DNA of 64,000 nucleotides from Motiliproteus sp036961355 (lineage in GTDB: Bacteria > Pseudomonadota > Gammaproteobacteria > Pseudomonadales > Balneatricaceae), in assembly GCA_036961355.1 (NCBI GenBank), contig JBALVL010000011.1, forward strand, positions 58,139 to 122,138, in the 5' to 3' direction. A model generated the notes under the pieces. It searched no databases. It was not told the DNA's origin and saw nothing but the letters and a program-made list of their open reading frames with translations. Every line of letters begins with the position of its first letter. Position 1 is the stretch's first letter. Positions 26,573 through 36,294 of the stretch are shown in pieces. A program made the translations under genes and the position numbers.

Positions 26573-28777
26573 ATGACGAACCGATCAACAGCCCGCAAAG
26601 TTAAGCGCATACACCTGCCGACACTGACGACCCTGCTGGTGTGGCGCATGGCCCTGCTGGCTTTGCTGACAGCGGTGTTGATCGGCTATGCGATTCAGCA
26701 AAAAAATCAGGTGGTACAACTGTCCGAGGTGCAGCTTACAGAGCTTCAGGCGAAGTTGATCGAAACACGACAGATCCTTCGCCAACACCTAGACTGGCAA
26801 GTGCTGGCAAGCCAACTCTCCAATCATGTGATCGAGTTTCAGTTGGAATTCGAACTGCTGACCCTAGATCCCGACCGAAGCGACCAACAGGCTCGACACT
26901 TACAACAGCGGTTTGACGCCTTCTACCGGCAGCTGACCGCTAACAGCAATGACAACGACAACCGATTACCATCGTCATTGGTCGAATCCATAAAGGCGGA
27001 TGTCTGGATACTCAACGATATCGCCGAAGAGTTGCTGGAAACTCCAAGCAGTAGCGTCAGGCTACAGCTTTACCGGGACACCATCGAACCGGTGATGCGA
27101 ATTAGACAGACCTTCCGGGCAATTAATCGAGACCTCGATAAACGAAACCTCATTCTGGAACAACATGTCGATGCCATTGTCTCTGACTCCTCTGCCCGTG
27201 CGATCCACTTAGCCCAACTGTTTAACAGCAGAGGCAATCAGTTGATCATGGTCTTGTTGTTTGCCATTGGCAGCGCCTTTTTTATTTTCCGCAGTTTTTT
27301 AGGTCAGTTTCATACTCGCATCAAACTGTTAGAGAATTACGCAGAGTCGATAGGCAGCGAGAAATTCAGTTCTCCGCCCTTCTCAAGCAAAGATATTACC
27401 GGACGCCTTGCCGTGCGGTTGGGGCTGACATCCCGAAAGATCCGCGATAGCCTAAAACAAGCTCATGAATCCAGGCAACAAACGGAAAAATTGGCCTATT
27501 TCGATCCCTTGACCGGTCTGGAAAACCGGCGCCTATTTTATCTAAACCTCGAACAGGGCATTGCGTCGGTCAAGCGTTATCAAGAACAGCGCACGCTGAT
27601 CTACATGGATCTGGATAACTTCAAACAGATCAATGACACCATTGGCCATGACGCCGGCGATCAATTGTTGATCAATGTCGCCCAGCGACTGCGCAGCGCC
27701 ATGCGCCAAGAAGATACTATTTCACGGCTGGGTGGCGACGAATTTGCCATTATCGCCCGCCACGACCGTGAAGCCAGCGCAGCGTTGGCCGGTAGGATTC
27801 TGCTGCTATTAAGTGAACCGATGTCGCTGGGTGAGCACAGGGTGCGTCCCTCCGCGAGTATCGGCATCACCGTGATCGGCGAAGATGGCGACAGTACCAG
27901 TGAACTGATGAAAAACGCCGACCTAGCGCTCTACCACGCCAAAGATGAAGGCCGCAACAATTACCAGTTTTTCTCTACCAAACTGCAGACACAATCGCAG
28001 ATAAAACTGATCCTGGTGGGCGATATGCGCAGGGCGTTGGAGAATGGCGAGTTTTTCCTGGTTTACCAACCCCAATATGATGTGCAGAGCCAAAACATGG
28101 TGGGGCTCGAAGCGTTACTGCGCTGGAACCACCCTGAAAGAGGCCTGGTTAATCCTGCTGAGTTTATTCCCACCGCCGAAGAGAGCGGGCTGATCATCCC
28201 TATTGGAGAGTGGGTTATTCGCCAGGCCTGCCAAGACATCAGTGCTCTTGGTCTAGCCCAATATGATCTATCAGTAGCGGTCAACCTCTCGGCCAAACAA
28301 TTCGATGACCCCCAACTGATCGAGAAGATTTTAGCTATCTGTGATAAGCAACGGATCACTCCCGGCCAGCTGGAGATCGAGGTGACCGAAAGCATGCTGC
28401 TCAGTAATATTGACAGGAGTATCCGGTTATTAAAGCAGCTACAAGATCGAGGGATTCATATTGCCATCGATGACTTTGGTACCGGTTTCTCTTCCATGAG
28501 TTATCTAAAAAATCTGCCCGTTAATTTACTGAAGATCGATCGCAGTTTTGTGATGGGGCTGCCAGACAACGATAAAGATGCCGCCATTGTTGAGTCGGTA
28601 ATCAGCCTTGCCCATCGATTGGGGCTCCATGTGGTGGCCGAAGGTGTTGAAACAGAGGCGCAACTGGCGTTTCTCCGTTCTCACCACTGTGATCTTGTCC
28701 AAGGTTTTTTGCTTGCCAAGCCCCAACCATTGGACGCGCTCTTTGGTCAGTTCACTGAATCGTTAGTACATCATTAA
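26573..28777 (+). CDS. Membrane GGDEF-EAL protein (c-di-GMP synthesis/hydrolysis)
   Basis: A 734-residue inner-membrane protein. Transmembrane helix 1 is at about 22-42, a mostly helical periplasmic sensor at 43-220, and helix 2 at about 224-243. The GGDEF motif is intact at 387-391, with an inhibitory-site RxxD (RQED, 378-381) five residues upstream. The EAL domain has EALLRW at 513-518 and later ESMLL and DDFGTGFSS, so both halves look catalytically competent. It would make or degrade cyclic di-GMP in response to a periplasmic signal. It lies 17 bp after the heme protein gene, a natural candidate partner for its sensor domain. No ribosome site is clear. Confidence 0.9.
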   Translation: MTNRSTARKVKRIHLPTLTTLLVWRMALLALLTAVLIGYAIQQKNQVVQLSEVQLTELQAKLIETRQILRQHLDWQVLASQLSNHVIEFQLEFELLTLDPDRSDQQARHLQQRFDAFYRQLTANSNDNDNRLPSSLVESIKADVWILNDIAEELLETPSSSVRLQLYRDTIEPVMRIRQTFRAINRDLDKRNLILEQHVDAIVSDSSARAIHLAQLFNSRGNQLIMVLLFAIGSAFFIFRSFLGQFHTRIKLLENYAESIGSEKFSSPPFSSKDITGRLAVRLGLTSRKIRDSLKQAHESRQQTEKLAYFDPLTGLENRRLFYLNLEQGIASVKRYQEQRTLIYMDLDNFKQINDTIGHDAGDQLLINVAQRLRSAMRQEDTISRLGGDEFAIIARHDREASAALAGRILLLLSEPMSLGEHRVRPSASIGITVIGEDGDSTSELMKNADLALYHAKDEGRNNYQFFSTKLQTQSQIKLILVGDMRRALENGEFFLVYQPQYDVQSQNMVGLEALLRWNHPERGLVNPAEFIPTAEESGLIIPIGEWVIRQACQDISALGLAQYDLSVAVNLSAKQFDDPQLIEKILAICDKQRITPGQLEIEVTESMLLSNIDRSIRLLKQLQDRGIHIAIDDFGTGFSSMSYLKNLPVNLLKIDRSFVMGLPDNDKDAAIVESVISLAHRLGLHVVAEGVETEAQLAFLRSHHCDLVQGFLLAKPQPLDALFGQFTESLVHH

Positions 28778-29029
28778 CTTCATCGGGTAAGAAGGGACAG
28801 TGCTCTCCACCGAGCCCCCTATTGTTGATTTTATGGGACGGGATATACACCTTTTAGAAATGTTTAAACGTCAGATAAGGGGCGATTGATGCCGTTCATA
28901 TCGCTGGGGTGCGAGCGATCGCAAAATTCGCATCGCGTCAGTTAGAACCATCGCGTTGGCGCAGCAATAACCACTCTTTTTCTCTTCACACCCTATTGGT
29001 TAATGGTATCCAACATTAAGCCGCCTGTT

Positions 29030-30188
29030 TCACCATAATTGTTGGTAGATCTCGATCAGCTGTTCCACCGCGGGGACGCGGGGATTATTGGCGGGGGAGC
29101 CTGATGCCAGTGCCTGTTTGGCCATTGTCGGCATCAGATCGAAGTAAGTTTTCCGGTCGATGCCAAACTGTTCGGGTGTGGGGACTTCGAGTTCCTTGTT
29201 TATCGCCTTGAGTTCCTGAAGTAGCTTGTTGTTGGCGCTGGTGTCATTGTCGGTTTCGGCAGCGATACCCATGGCGCGAGCGCAATCGGCATAACGTTCG
29301 GGCGCGGAAGGGATCGAAAATTCGGTGACGGAGGGCAGCAGCATCGCATTCGATAACCCGTGCGGAACGTGGAAGGCGGCACCGACCGGTCGGCTCATAC
29401 CGTGCACCAGCGCTACTGACGTGTTGGAGAAGGCGATGCCTGTCAGTGTCGAACCGAGCATCATCGCCTCACGGGCTTTTTTGTCCGAGCCGTCATGATA
29501 GATCCGGCGTAGGTTAGGAGCCAGCAGCCGCATCGCCGATAACGCCTGGCTATCGCTGTAGGGGTTGGCTTTCTGGCTAACATAGGCTTCTATCGCGTGG
29601 GTGAGAGCATCGATACCGGTGTCAGAACCGACCCGTGGCGGCAAGCTCAGGGTCAGGTTGTAGTCGATCAGCGCGGCGGCTGGCATAAAGCAGATGCCGG
29701 GGCAGAGCATTTTCTCGTCGTTGCTTTCATCGGTGATGATGGTAAAGCGGGGTGCCTCGGAGCCGGTGCCTGCCGTGGTCGGTATCGTGATCAGCGGTAA
29801 TCCGGCCTCAATTACTAAACGGGGGGAACTTGTAATCACGCATTTCGCCGCCGTGTTTAGCCAGAATGGCGATCGCTTTGGCGCTATCGATAGGACTGCC
29901 ACCGCCCAGCGCGATAATACAGTCATAGTCGCCGTTTCGGGCTTTGTTAACACCTGCCTGGATCGACCCGACGGTGGGTTCGGGCACGGTATCGTCAAAC
30001 ACATCCGCGCTGATGCCATGTTGCGATAGTGTTTGCTGAACGCGAGCGCTGTAGCCCAGCTGCACCATTATTTTGTCGGTGATGATTAAGGGGTTCTGGC
30101 AGCCCAACGAGGTCAGTATCGTGTGGATCTCCAGGCTGGCATCGGCTCCGATCTGCATAATGCGTGGCACAATCACTTGGGTGGACAT
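29030..30188 (-). pseudogene. Iron-containing alcohol dehydrogenase, split by a one-base frameshift
   Basis: Two overlapping frames together spell one full-length group III Fe-dependent alcohol dehydrogenase of about 383 residues. The N-terminal frame (30188 to about 29826) runs MSTQVIVPRIMQIGADA to ALGGGSPIDSAKAIAILAKHGG, the NAD-binding part. The C-terminal frame (to 29030) carries ITIPTTAGTGSEA, DALTHAIEAYVS and the metal-binding H-x3-R/H-x9-H region (LVHGMSRPVGAAFHVPHG). The break is in a run of six G at 29821-29826 on the plus strand. Removing one base rejoins ...DYKFPR-LVIEAG.... It may be a true pseudogene, a slippage-prone tract or a sequencing error. YiaY/EutG-like in type. Confidence 0.85.
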
Positions 30189-30462
30189 AACAATTACTTA
30201 ACTGGACTCAGTAGCACGATCATTCGAACAGTATTAAACAGATTCGGTGATGCCGTTATCATGAGTAAATTGAGGACAATATAGGCGATCATCGCATGTT
30301 CACTATGCCGTCAACATGATACTTTCTGTTTCCACTTTTTGGCGGTCCGATTTAATTGTTTGTTGCGACGGCTAACCCATGCTCCGGAGTGTTTTCACAC
30401 AGGGTGACAGCGGATATCGACTCGCGCTGAATCCGGACTTGTTAAGAACAGGAGTTCGCCCT

Positions 30463-31404
30463 TTGTCATTATCACCCTCTGGTTCCTTCAACCCGCCGCC
30501 AGCGACCAACACACTTGCCATCCGGATGATGCCGGTTGTTTTTGTGGGGTTGTGGAGTACCGGTTTCATCGGTGCAAAATTCGGTTTGCCTTATGCCGAA
30601 CCGTTTACCTTGTTGCTGTACCGAATGCTGGCGACACTGGTGTTGGTGGCGATATTGATTGCGTGGTATCGGCCTACGTGGCCGTCACCTAAAGCGATGT
30701 TCCATACGGCCGTTACGGGTTTGTTGATTCATGGCTTGTATCTGGGCGGTGTGTTTTACGCCATTGTTGGTGAGATGCCTGCCGGCTTGGTGGCGTTGAT
30801 CGTTGGCTTACAACCACTGGTAACCGCACTGGCTGCGGTGATACTACTGCGTGAGCTGGTCACAACACGGCAATGGCTGGGGTTGATGCTCGGTCTGGCT
30901 GGCGTTGCGTTGGTGCTGTTGGAGAAGATGGGCGGTGCAGCAGGTATTGATACCAGCCTAGTTAGCGAATTCCCGCTGTGGACGTTGGTATGGGCGTTGA
31001 TCGCGCTGGCCGGTATTTCGATTGGAACGGTGTACCAGAAACGCTTTTGTCAGGGTGTCGAGCTGATTCCTGCGACTTTTATCCAGTACTGTGCAGCAGC
31101 GCTATTTTTTGCAGCTGGCGCTGTGATGTTTGAAACAGGAGAGGTCGAGTGGAGTACGCAGCTGATATTGGCGATGGTCTGGCTGGTGCTGGGGTTATCG
31201 ATCGGTGCCATTTTGCTGCTGATGCAGCTGATTCGTCTGGGCGCGGTATCGCAGGTTGCCAGCCTGTTCTATCTGGTGCCGCCGGTAACGGCGTTTGAGG
31301 CCTATCTGTTGTTCGATGAGAAGTTGGGGTTGCTGGCTATTGCCGGTGTTGTGTTGAGTGTTGCCGGCGTGGCGTTGGTGGTGACGAAAAAAGCCGTTCG
31401 ATAG
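30463..31404 (+). CDS. DMT-superfamily (EamA) transporter
   Basis: A 313-residue protein with ten predicted helices made of two EamA repeats, the first beginning VVFVGLWSTGFIGAKFGLPYAEPFTLLLYR. EamA proteins usually export amino acids or metabolites; the substrate is unknown. I chose the TTG at 30463 because AGGAG lies eight bases upstream; an ATG at 30379 would add 28 residues of unlikely leader sequence. It is convergent with the DUF457 gene, whose stop lies 4 bp away. Confidence 0.85.
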   Translation: MSLSPSGSFNPPPATNTLAIRMMPVVFVGLWSTGFIGAKFGLPYAEPFTLLLYRMLATLVLVAILIAWYRPTWPSPKAMFHTAVTGLLIHGLYLGGVFYAIVGEMPAGLVALIVGLQPLVTALAAVILLRELVTTRQWLGLMLGLAGVALVLLEKMGGAAGIDTSLVSEFPLWTLVWALIALAGISIGTVYQKRFCQGVELIPATFIQYCAAALFFAAGAVMFETGEVEWSTQLILAMVWLVLGLSIGAILLLMQLIRLGAVSQVASLFYLVPPVTAFEAYLLFDEKLGLLAIAGVVLSVAGVALVVTKKAVR

Positions 31405-31408
31405 CGCG

Positions 31409-32428
31409 TTAATCCGGCTGTCGCCAGATTCGTTGCCATAGTGTGGTCAGTTGGCTAAGGTTTCTTGGTGTATCGAGCTTTTGGTCGGCAGTGGGGTGTA
31501 TCTCGTTGCCAACCCGCTCAGCCACTTTGAAACGAAACACATAGTCAGGTTCGACTCCCATCCGCAGGTCACTGATCAGCACCGACTGTTGCTGCTCGGT
31601 GACCGAGTAAAACCCTTTGCTGAACCACTGCAACCGTGACACCGGCCAGTGCTGCTCAATACCGTCGAGTAAACTGTTGTTGCTGGGATAATTCTCAAAT
31701 CTCACCCGCTTGTCCTGATCTAATAAAGACGTGAATCCTTCTCGATATCCATCCTCGGTCATTACCAGCACGCGCCATAGCAGCGTGTTGAACGGTGCCG
31801 GCTGTACCAATAATTGCTGGAAGTGACTATTGCCAGCGGTTTGATCTGCCAGACTATAACGCGCGCTCTGCTCGACCCACTGCTGAGCCGCAGCACTCCA
31901 ACACAGGTAGGCACTGCTTAACAGCAGGCCGGCGGCGTTGAAGCGCAGGCCGCGTGACCTGTTGTTAGGAAGCCAAACAAACGCGGCTACACCAATCAGT
32001 AAGGGCAGGGTGTAGAGTGGATCGATGATGAAAATACTGCCCAGTCCGACGGGCTCTGCGTTAAGTGGCCAGAAAAGCTGGGTGCCGTAAATGGTAAAAG
32101 CGTCAAGCAACGGGTGGGTGACCAGCGCCAGGAATACCAGCCATAACCAACCCCGCCGGTCGGCGGCAAGCTCTGGATGAGCGCGTTGCAGTAACTTTCG
32201 GACGATCCAGGCCAGTACCGGGGTAACGGCGGTTAATACCAGCAGCGAATGGCTGAAGCTGCGATGGTAGGTGAAATTGGCAACCGGTCCGCCCATAGGA
32301 ATGAAGACATCAAGGTCGGGCAGGGTCGCGACAATCGCGCCGATCATCGCCGCTTTATAACCGGCTTTTCGCCCCAGTACGGCGCTACCAACCGCAGCGC
32401 CGAGTGCCAATTGACTGATTGAATCCAA
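31409..32428 (-). CDS. Membrane-bound metal-dependent hydrolase, DUF457 (YbcI/YdjM) family
   Basis: A 339-residue protein. The N-terminal part has several membrane helices and a histidine/aspartate-rich signature: LPDLDVFI, THPLLDAFTIYGTQLFWP and YHRSFSHSLL match the DUF457 family, annotated as membrane-bound metal-dependent hydrolases of unknown substrate. The last 130 residues are extracytoplasmic or soluble and not recognisable. The start is a TTG at 32428 without a clear ribosome site, chosen because MDSISQLALGAAVG is the usual family N-terminus. Confidence 0.85.
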   Translation of the reverse strand: MDSISQLALGAAVGSAVLGRKAGYKAAMIGAIVATLPDLDVFIPMGGPVANFTYHRSFSHSLLVLTAVTPVLAWIVRKLLQRAHPELAADRRGWLWLVFLALVTHPLLDAFTIYGTQLFWPLNAEPVGLGSIFIIDPLYTLPLLIGVAAFVWLPNNRSRGLRFNAAGLLLSSAYLCWSAAAQQWVEQSARYSLADQTAGNSHFQQLLVQPAPFNTLLWRVLVMTEDGYREGFTSLLDQDKRVRFENYPSNNSLLDGIEQHWPVSRLQWFSKGFYSVTEQQQSVLISDLRMGVEPDYVFRFKVAERVGNEIHPTADQKLDTPRNLSQLTTLWQRIWRQPD

Positions 32429-32585
32429 GAGTTGAACCCTGCTGCTATGAAATAGATGAAGATGACGCTATCTGTAGGTTGTCAGCCTGACAGAAATCGG
32501 GCAACGTGCAACCGGTAAAGACATGGTGCACTCACTGGTCAGGTCTTTTTGCCCTGAATGTTTCACTCAATGATAGGAAACCGTT

Positions 32586-32969
32586 ATGTCCGCCAGTCGG
32601 TCCGGCCCCAACCCCGATAAGCTTCAGCAGATTGTCGAGGCTTCGAAACAGAGTCAAAGTCAGCGAGAAGCGGGCTACCGGGAAAAATCGCTGAAAATGT
32701 ACCCCTGGGTATGTGGTCGTTGCGCCCGTGAGTTCACGCGCCTTAATCTCAGCGAATTGACGGTTCATCACCGTGACCATAACCACGATAACAACGCGCC
32801 GGATGGCAGCAATTGGGAGTTATTGTGCCTCTACTGCCACGACAACGAACACAGCCGTTATGTCGATACCGCAGAGCATAGCAAGACCGTCGCAGGAGGC
32901 GATGCCAAGAAGGCGGCCACTAGCCAGCCGTTTGCCAACCTTAAAGACCTGCTCAAGAGCGATAAGTAG
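32586..32969 (+). CDS. yajD: YajD-family HNH nuclease
   Basis: A 127-residue small protein with a zinc-ribbon HNH motif: CGRC at the start of the domain, LTVHHRDHNHDNN in the centre, and LLCLYCHDNEHS at the end. It matches E. coli YajD, a predicted nuclease of unknown role. The start ATG follows GATAGGAAACCGTT. The stop codon abuts the start of the next gene, so the two are coupled. Confidence 0.9.
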   Translation: MSASRSGPNPDKLQQIVEASKQSQSQREAGYREKSLKMYPWVCGRCAREFTRLNLSELTVHHRDHNHDNNAPDGSNWELLCLYCHDNEHSRYVDTAEHSKTVAGGDAKKAATSQPFANLKDLLKSDK

Positions 32970-33443
32970 ATGATCTCCCGAGCTATTATAAAGTTGCTTG
33001 CGCCTTTGCTATTCTGGGCCACTCATCGGGCATTTCGTTCAAAACTTTTTAGTCGCTCGACCACAAAACATCGCTGGATGATGCGCTGCTTTCGCTTAGC
33101 GGCCGATTCTGGCCACCAGCAGGCGTTGTCCGTCTATGGACATCTGTTATGCCTGAGAGGTGATAGCAGTAAGAGTAAAATACAGGGCGGCATCTACTTA
33201 GAGCAGGCTGCACAGTTGGGTGATATGAAAGCCTGTTATCAGGTCGCCAAACTCTATGAAGAGGGTTTTGAGGGCTACTTTGTTATCAATCAGGACAAAG
33301 CCTTAGGCTATTACCAACAAGCCGCTGAGCTGAACCATGTTCTGGCTGTTGGCCGTCTGGCAGATGCTTACCAGGCCGGCGAGTTAGGATTGGAGATCGA
33401 TACCCAGCTCTCACAACAATGGCGACAGCGCTTACCGGGCTGA
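32970..33443 (+). CDS. Small Sel1-repeat protein
   Basis: A 157-residue protein with a hydrophobic N-terminal segment (IIKLLAPLLFWATHRAF) and two to three Sel1-type repeats, for example ACYQVAKLYEEGFEG and KALGYYQQAAELNHVLAVGRLADAY. It begins directly after the yajD stop (TAGATG), so it shares that transcript. Its function is unknown and it is unrelated in detail to the Sel1 protein at 2667. Confidence 0.75.
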   Translation: MISRAIIKLLAPLLFWATHRAFRSKLFSRSTTKHRWMMRCFRLAADSGHQQALSVYGHLLCLRGDSSKSKIQGGIYLEQAAQLGDMKACYQVAKLYEEGFEGYFVINQDKALGYYQQAAELNHVLAVGRLADAYQAGELGLEIDTQLSQQWRQRLPG

Positions 33444-33471
33444 GTGTTACTGTTTCTGCTTGGTAGTACGC

Positions 33472-33504
33472 AAAAAAAACCGCAAGCGTTTGATCCGCTT
33501 GCGG
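33472..33504 (-). terminator. Terminator of the isocitrate dehydrogenase gene
   Basis: Hairpin CCGCAAGCG-tttgatc-CGCTTGCGG with a run of eight A on its left side, which reads as a T-run on the minus strand. It follows the leftward icd stop and may also serve the convergent Sel1 gene weakly. Confidence 0.85.
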
Positions 33505-33525
33505 CTAGCTCTGCGTTAATGGATA

Positions 33526-35265
33526 TCAGCGATCGAGATTCTGCTCGATAGCATCTAGGAAACCTTGCATATCGACCACCCGTTCAGACTCTGAATTGGT
33601 GGTTTTCCCCTTAAGATCGCCCGTAATAACACCTTGATCAACCGTATCGATGAGAGCCTGTTTGAGCTTGTCGGAATAGGCCTTCAGCGGTGGGTTCTGC
33701 TCGCGTTTAGCCATCGTTTCAAGTGCGTTTGCGACAGCGTAAAGCAGTGCTGACGAGTTAAAGATAGCCACTTCACCGTTTGTTTCTTGGTATTTGAGAT
33801 ACAGGTCATGGGCGGTACCGTGCGGTGCTTCAAACAGCATGGTGCCATCGGTGCTGGCGATGATTGAACTGGCTGTGGCCAAGCTGCCACCGAGTGCCGC
33901 GGAGATATCGGAGAAGATATCGCCATCAAGGTTAAGCGCCGGATAGAGTGCATAACGTGCCGGATCTGAGATCATCTTTTTAAGCTGTGCAGAAGGGCGC
34001 ATGATCATGAAAGAGGGTGGTGCCGTGTTCTTTCGTGCCAGCTCTTTTCGGGCTTCTACGATGACGTTGCTGAACACGTCGTCGTAGTCCATGTATTCAC
34101 GCTTTAGCCCAAAATAGACCTCTTTGTTATTAAACGATGCATCCTCAAAGACCTGCATCACCCAGTCTTTGATCGCTTCTCGGTCGTTAGACATCAGCAG
34201 GATTGGATCGCCAGCTTTAACTTCACGGGCGTGCTTCTCTTCACCGTCAACAATGACTTTAATGATGCCATTTTCAGACACAGGCATATTAAAACTGCCG
34301 TATTGATCACCGCCGCCAGCGCTCATTCTAGAAATTGAGGTGTGAGATTCACGATCGGGAATACCGTATTTTTTCAGCGTATTGACCAATTTGAAGAGCT
34401 TTCGGCCAGTGGTGTTATCGGGGACACCCCACAGTGCACTCTCGGGTGGATTGGCGATAATTCGTGCGGCCTGCGCATCAATCAGTTCGTAGTGGTAGTT
34501 GATACCCGCAGCTTCAAATTTTGATTGGTACTGGTCGAAATAGATCGTTTCGATCGCTTGGCGCATCACCCCGTCATAACCGGCGATGACGGTATCTTTA
34601 AGACCCAGGTAGGCATCACGTTTTTCTTCCAGCGCGCGTTTGAAGAATTGATGGGCCCAATCACGGACATCTTCAATATCGTTGGTGGCCAGTAGCCAAG
34701 GATCGTTACGTTTGATTTTGCGGCGGTGTAGCTCCACTGGATCGCCGCTACTGCCGACAAACATCAGTTTGATAATGCCGGTCGCCTTGGAGAGTTCATT
34801 ATAGCTGTGCTTGTTACCGCCACGTTCCATGGTGAAGACATCGATATCACGATCGATCCATTGCGGCGGGTTCTTCTTCAAGTTACGAAACGGAATGTCT
34901 TCACGGGTGATGTTACCGGCGATCCCTTTGCGGATTGCGCCATTGGGAGACTTAGTCGCCAGCTTATCGAGCTGCGCCTCGTCGATGTCTGGGTTCTGCG
35001 CCAACAGCTCCTCGAGCTGTGTCCGGTTGACTGTCATACCGGCGTTTTTAATGCCCACACCGTGCTGCTTGAGGGCATCGATAGCGTCACGAACGGCCTG
35101 GCCGTTAGAGGTAAGGCGGTTCTCTGCAGTCAGGTCAACTTCAACCAGCTCGATATCGAGACGGCGGGTGACAAACTGATCCAGAATTTGATCAAAGGCA
35201 ATCTGAGCCATCTCATCGCCATGCAAAATGACCAGAGGTTTTTGGACGCTTATCTTTGTACTCAT
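33526..35265 (-). CDS. icd: NADP-type isocitrate dehydrogenase, long form with internal duplication
   Basis: A 579-residue member of the isocitrate/isopropylmalate dehydrogenase superfamily, which decarboxylates isocitrate to 2-oxoglutarate in the citric acid cycle. Key family segments are ILHGDEMAQIAFD (14-26), VGIKNAGMTVN (70-80), KSPNGAIRKGIAGNITRE (105-122), NLDGDIFSDISAALGG (445-460) and FEAPHGTAHD (478-487). The usual enzyme has 400-420 residues. The extra length comes from a repeat: about 146-235 (ERGGNKHSY...GIIKLMF...AYLGLKD) resembles about 314-400 (SAGGGDQYG...GIIKVIV...VYFGLKR). The ATG at 35265 is preferred to 35298. Cofactor choice was not tested. Monocistronic. Confidence 0.88.
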   Translation of the reverse strand: MSTKISVQKPLVILHGDEMAQIAFDQILDQFVTRRLDIELVEVDLTAENRLTSNGQAVRDAIDALKQHGVGIKNAGMTVNRTQLEELLAQNPDIDEAQLDKLATKSPNGAIRKGIAGNITREDIPFRNLKKNPPQWIDRDIDVFTMERGGNKHSYNELSKATGIIKLMFVGSSGDPVELHRRKIKRNDPWLLATNDIEDVRDWAHQFFKRALEEKRDAYLGLKDTVIAGYDGVMRQAIETIYFDQYQSKFEAAGINYHYELIDAQAARIIANPPESALWGVPDNTTGRKLFKLVNTLKKYGIPDRESHTSISRMSAGGGDQYGSFNMPVSENGIIKVIVDGEEKHAREVKAGDPILLMSNDREAIKDWVMQVFEDASFNNKEVYFGLKREYMDYDDVFSNVIVEARKELARKNTAPPSFMIMRPSAQLKKMISDPARYALYPALNLDGDIFSDISAALGGSLATASSIIASTDGTMLFEAPHGTAHDLYLKYQETNGEVAIFNSSALLYAVANALETMAKREQNPPLKAYSDKLKQALIDTVDQGVITGDLKGKTTNSESERVVDMQGFLDAIEQNLDR

Positions 35266-35649
35266 AATATGAATCGCTCGCTGGAAAGTAGGTGGCATCG
35301 AGCCATCGCTGCTGAGGGCGGTTTTCTAAGCCCTGTCAGTACGCTGCTTGCTGTTGTTTTTTAGGCGATTATATTGAAGCACAGGGGCATTTTTTCCCAT
35401 GCGACATTAGTGGGTTTGGCGGGTGGTCAGAATGATATATGTGTTTTTCTGAGTGATATTATTAACTATTTCGCACCGCTGATTCGACTCTCTTTGAATC
35501 GAAATAGTCGGCACCGGCGGGGTATGATGTTAGCAGGTGTTGGCAAGGTTTTGAGTTGTAGACTGTTGTTGAGCTGAGCCATGTAAAAGGCGGCAACGCG
35601 AGATGCGGAGCCGCTTGTTTGTTACCCCAACATGACGAAATGCTTGCGG
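35266..35649. other. Intergenic region upstream of icd
   Basis: A 384 bp gap. It must contain the icd promoter. ATTATA at 35368-35373 reads as TATAAT on the minus strand about 100 bp before the icd start, but no matching -35 was seen. No gene or RNA recognised. Confidence 0.4.
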
Positions 35650-36294
35650 TTAATCGGCCGCAAAGCAATAGAGTTTACCGGCGCCGCCAGTCTTAATCAG
35701 TGCTTGTTGGCTACAGCCACGTGAAGGGTGGGCCGAATTCCACGATACGTTGCCGCCGCCATGGCGGTCATGATGACCAACCTGAGCGCTGCCTTTGTCG
35801 TTACTGGTCCAGTTGTTACAGGTATGGTCTTTATCGTCTGGGAAGTAGGGAGTGCCATCAACCTGGGTTCCGGTCAGAATATCGTGCTCATTGGGCTTGT
35901 CTCCGCGGCCTTTAATGCGGTTGCCCGATTCATCCAGCGCCGTTTCCAGCGTAATGGTTTTGTTATACAGGTGCAGGTCAGAAGGGTTGGCCGCTATCAA
36001 TATGCCGTGGGCGTTGTACCAGGGGCCCTGACCGATTCGACTGCGAGCAAATTCACCACGCTTGTCAGGCGCTTCAGTACTTAGGTAAGCGCGCCAGTCT
36101 CGGTCGCCGGCGCCAACCGCGGTGGCTAATTTTTTACAGTGACCGTCAGCACCGGCCAAGCCACCTAGGTTGCCACCGTCCCCCATGCCGACGCTAGTGA
36201 CAAAGAAGCTCATGGAGCGCGGTTCGGCAGCGCTGGTTAATGCGGATAGTAAAACGGTAGTTCCAAGTACGACCGAAATTGTTGTTTTTTTCAT
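35650..36294 (-). CDS. Secreted DUF1554-like (C-type-lectin fold) protein
   Basis: A 214-residue exported protein with signal peptide MKKTTISVVLGTTVLLSALTSA. The mature part has the pattern of DUF1554/lectin-like proteins: MSFFVTSVGMGDGGNLGGLAGADGHCKKLA, WRAYLST, then CNNWTS and a C-terminal LYCFAAD, with cysteines that could form two disulfides. Such proteins are secreted or surface proteins of unknown ligand. The ATG at 36294 is chosen because TAGGAATAACGACT precedes it and the signal peptide starts there. Single gene. Confidence 0.75.
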   Translation of the reverse strand: MKKTTISVVLGTTVLLSALTSAAEPRSMSFFVTSVGMGDGGNLGGLAGADGHCKKLATAVGAGDRDWRAYLSTEAPDKRGEFARSRIGQGPWYNAHGILIAANPSDLHLYNKTITLETALDESGNRIKGRGDKPNEHDILTGTQVDGTPYFPDDKDHTCNNWTSNDKGSAQVGHHDRHGGGNVSWNSAHPSRGCSQQALIKTGGAGKLYCFAAD

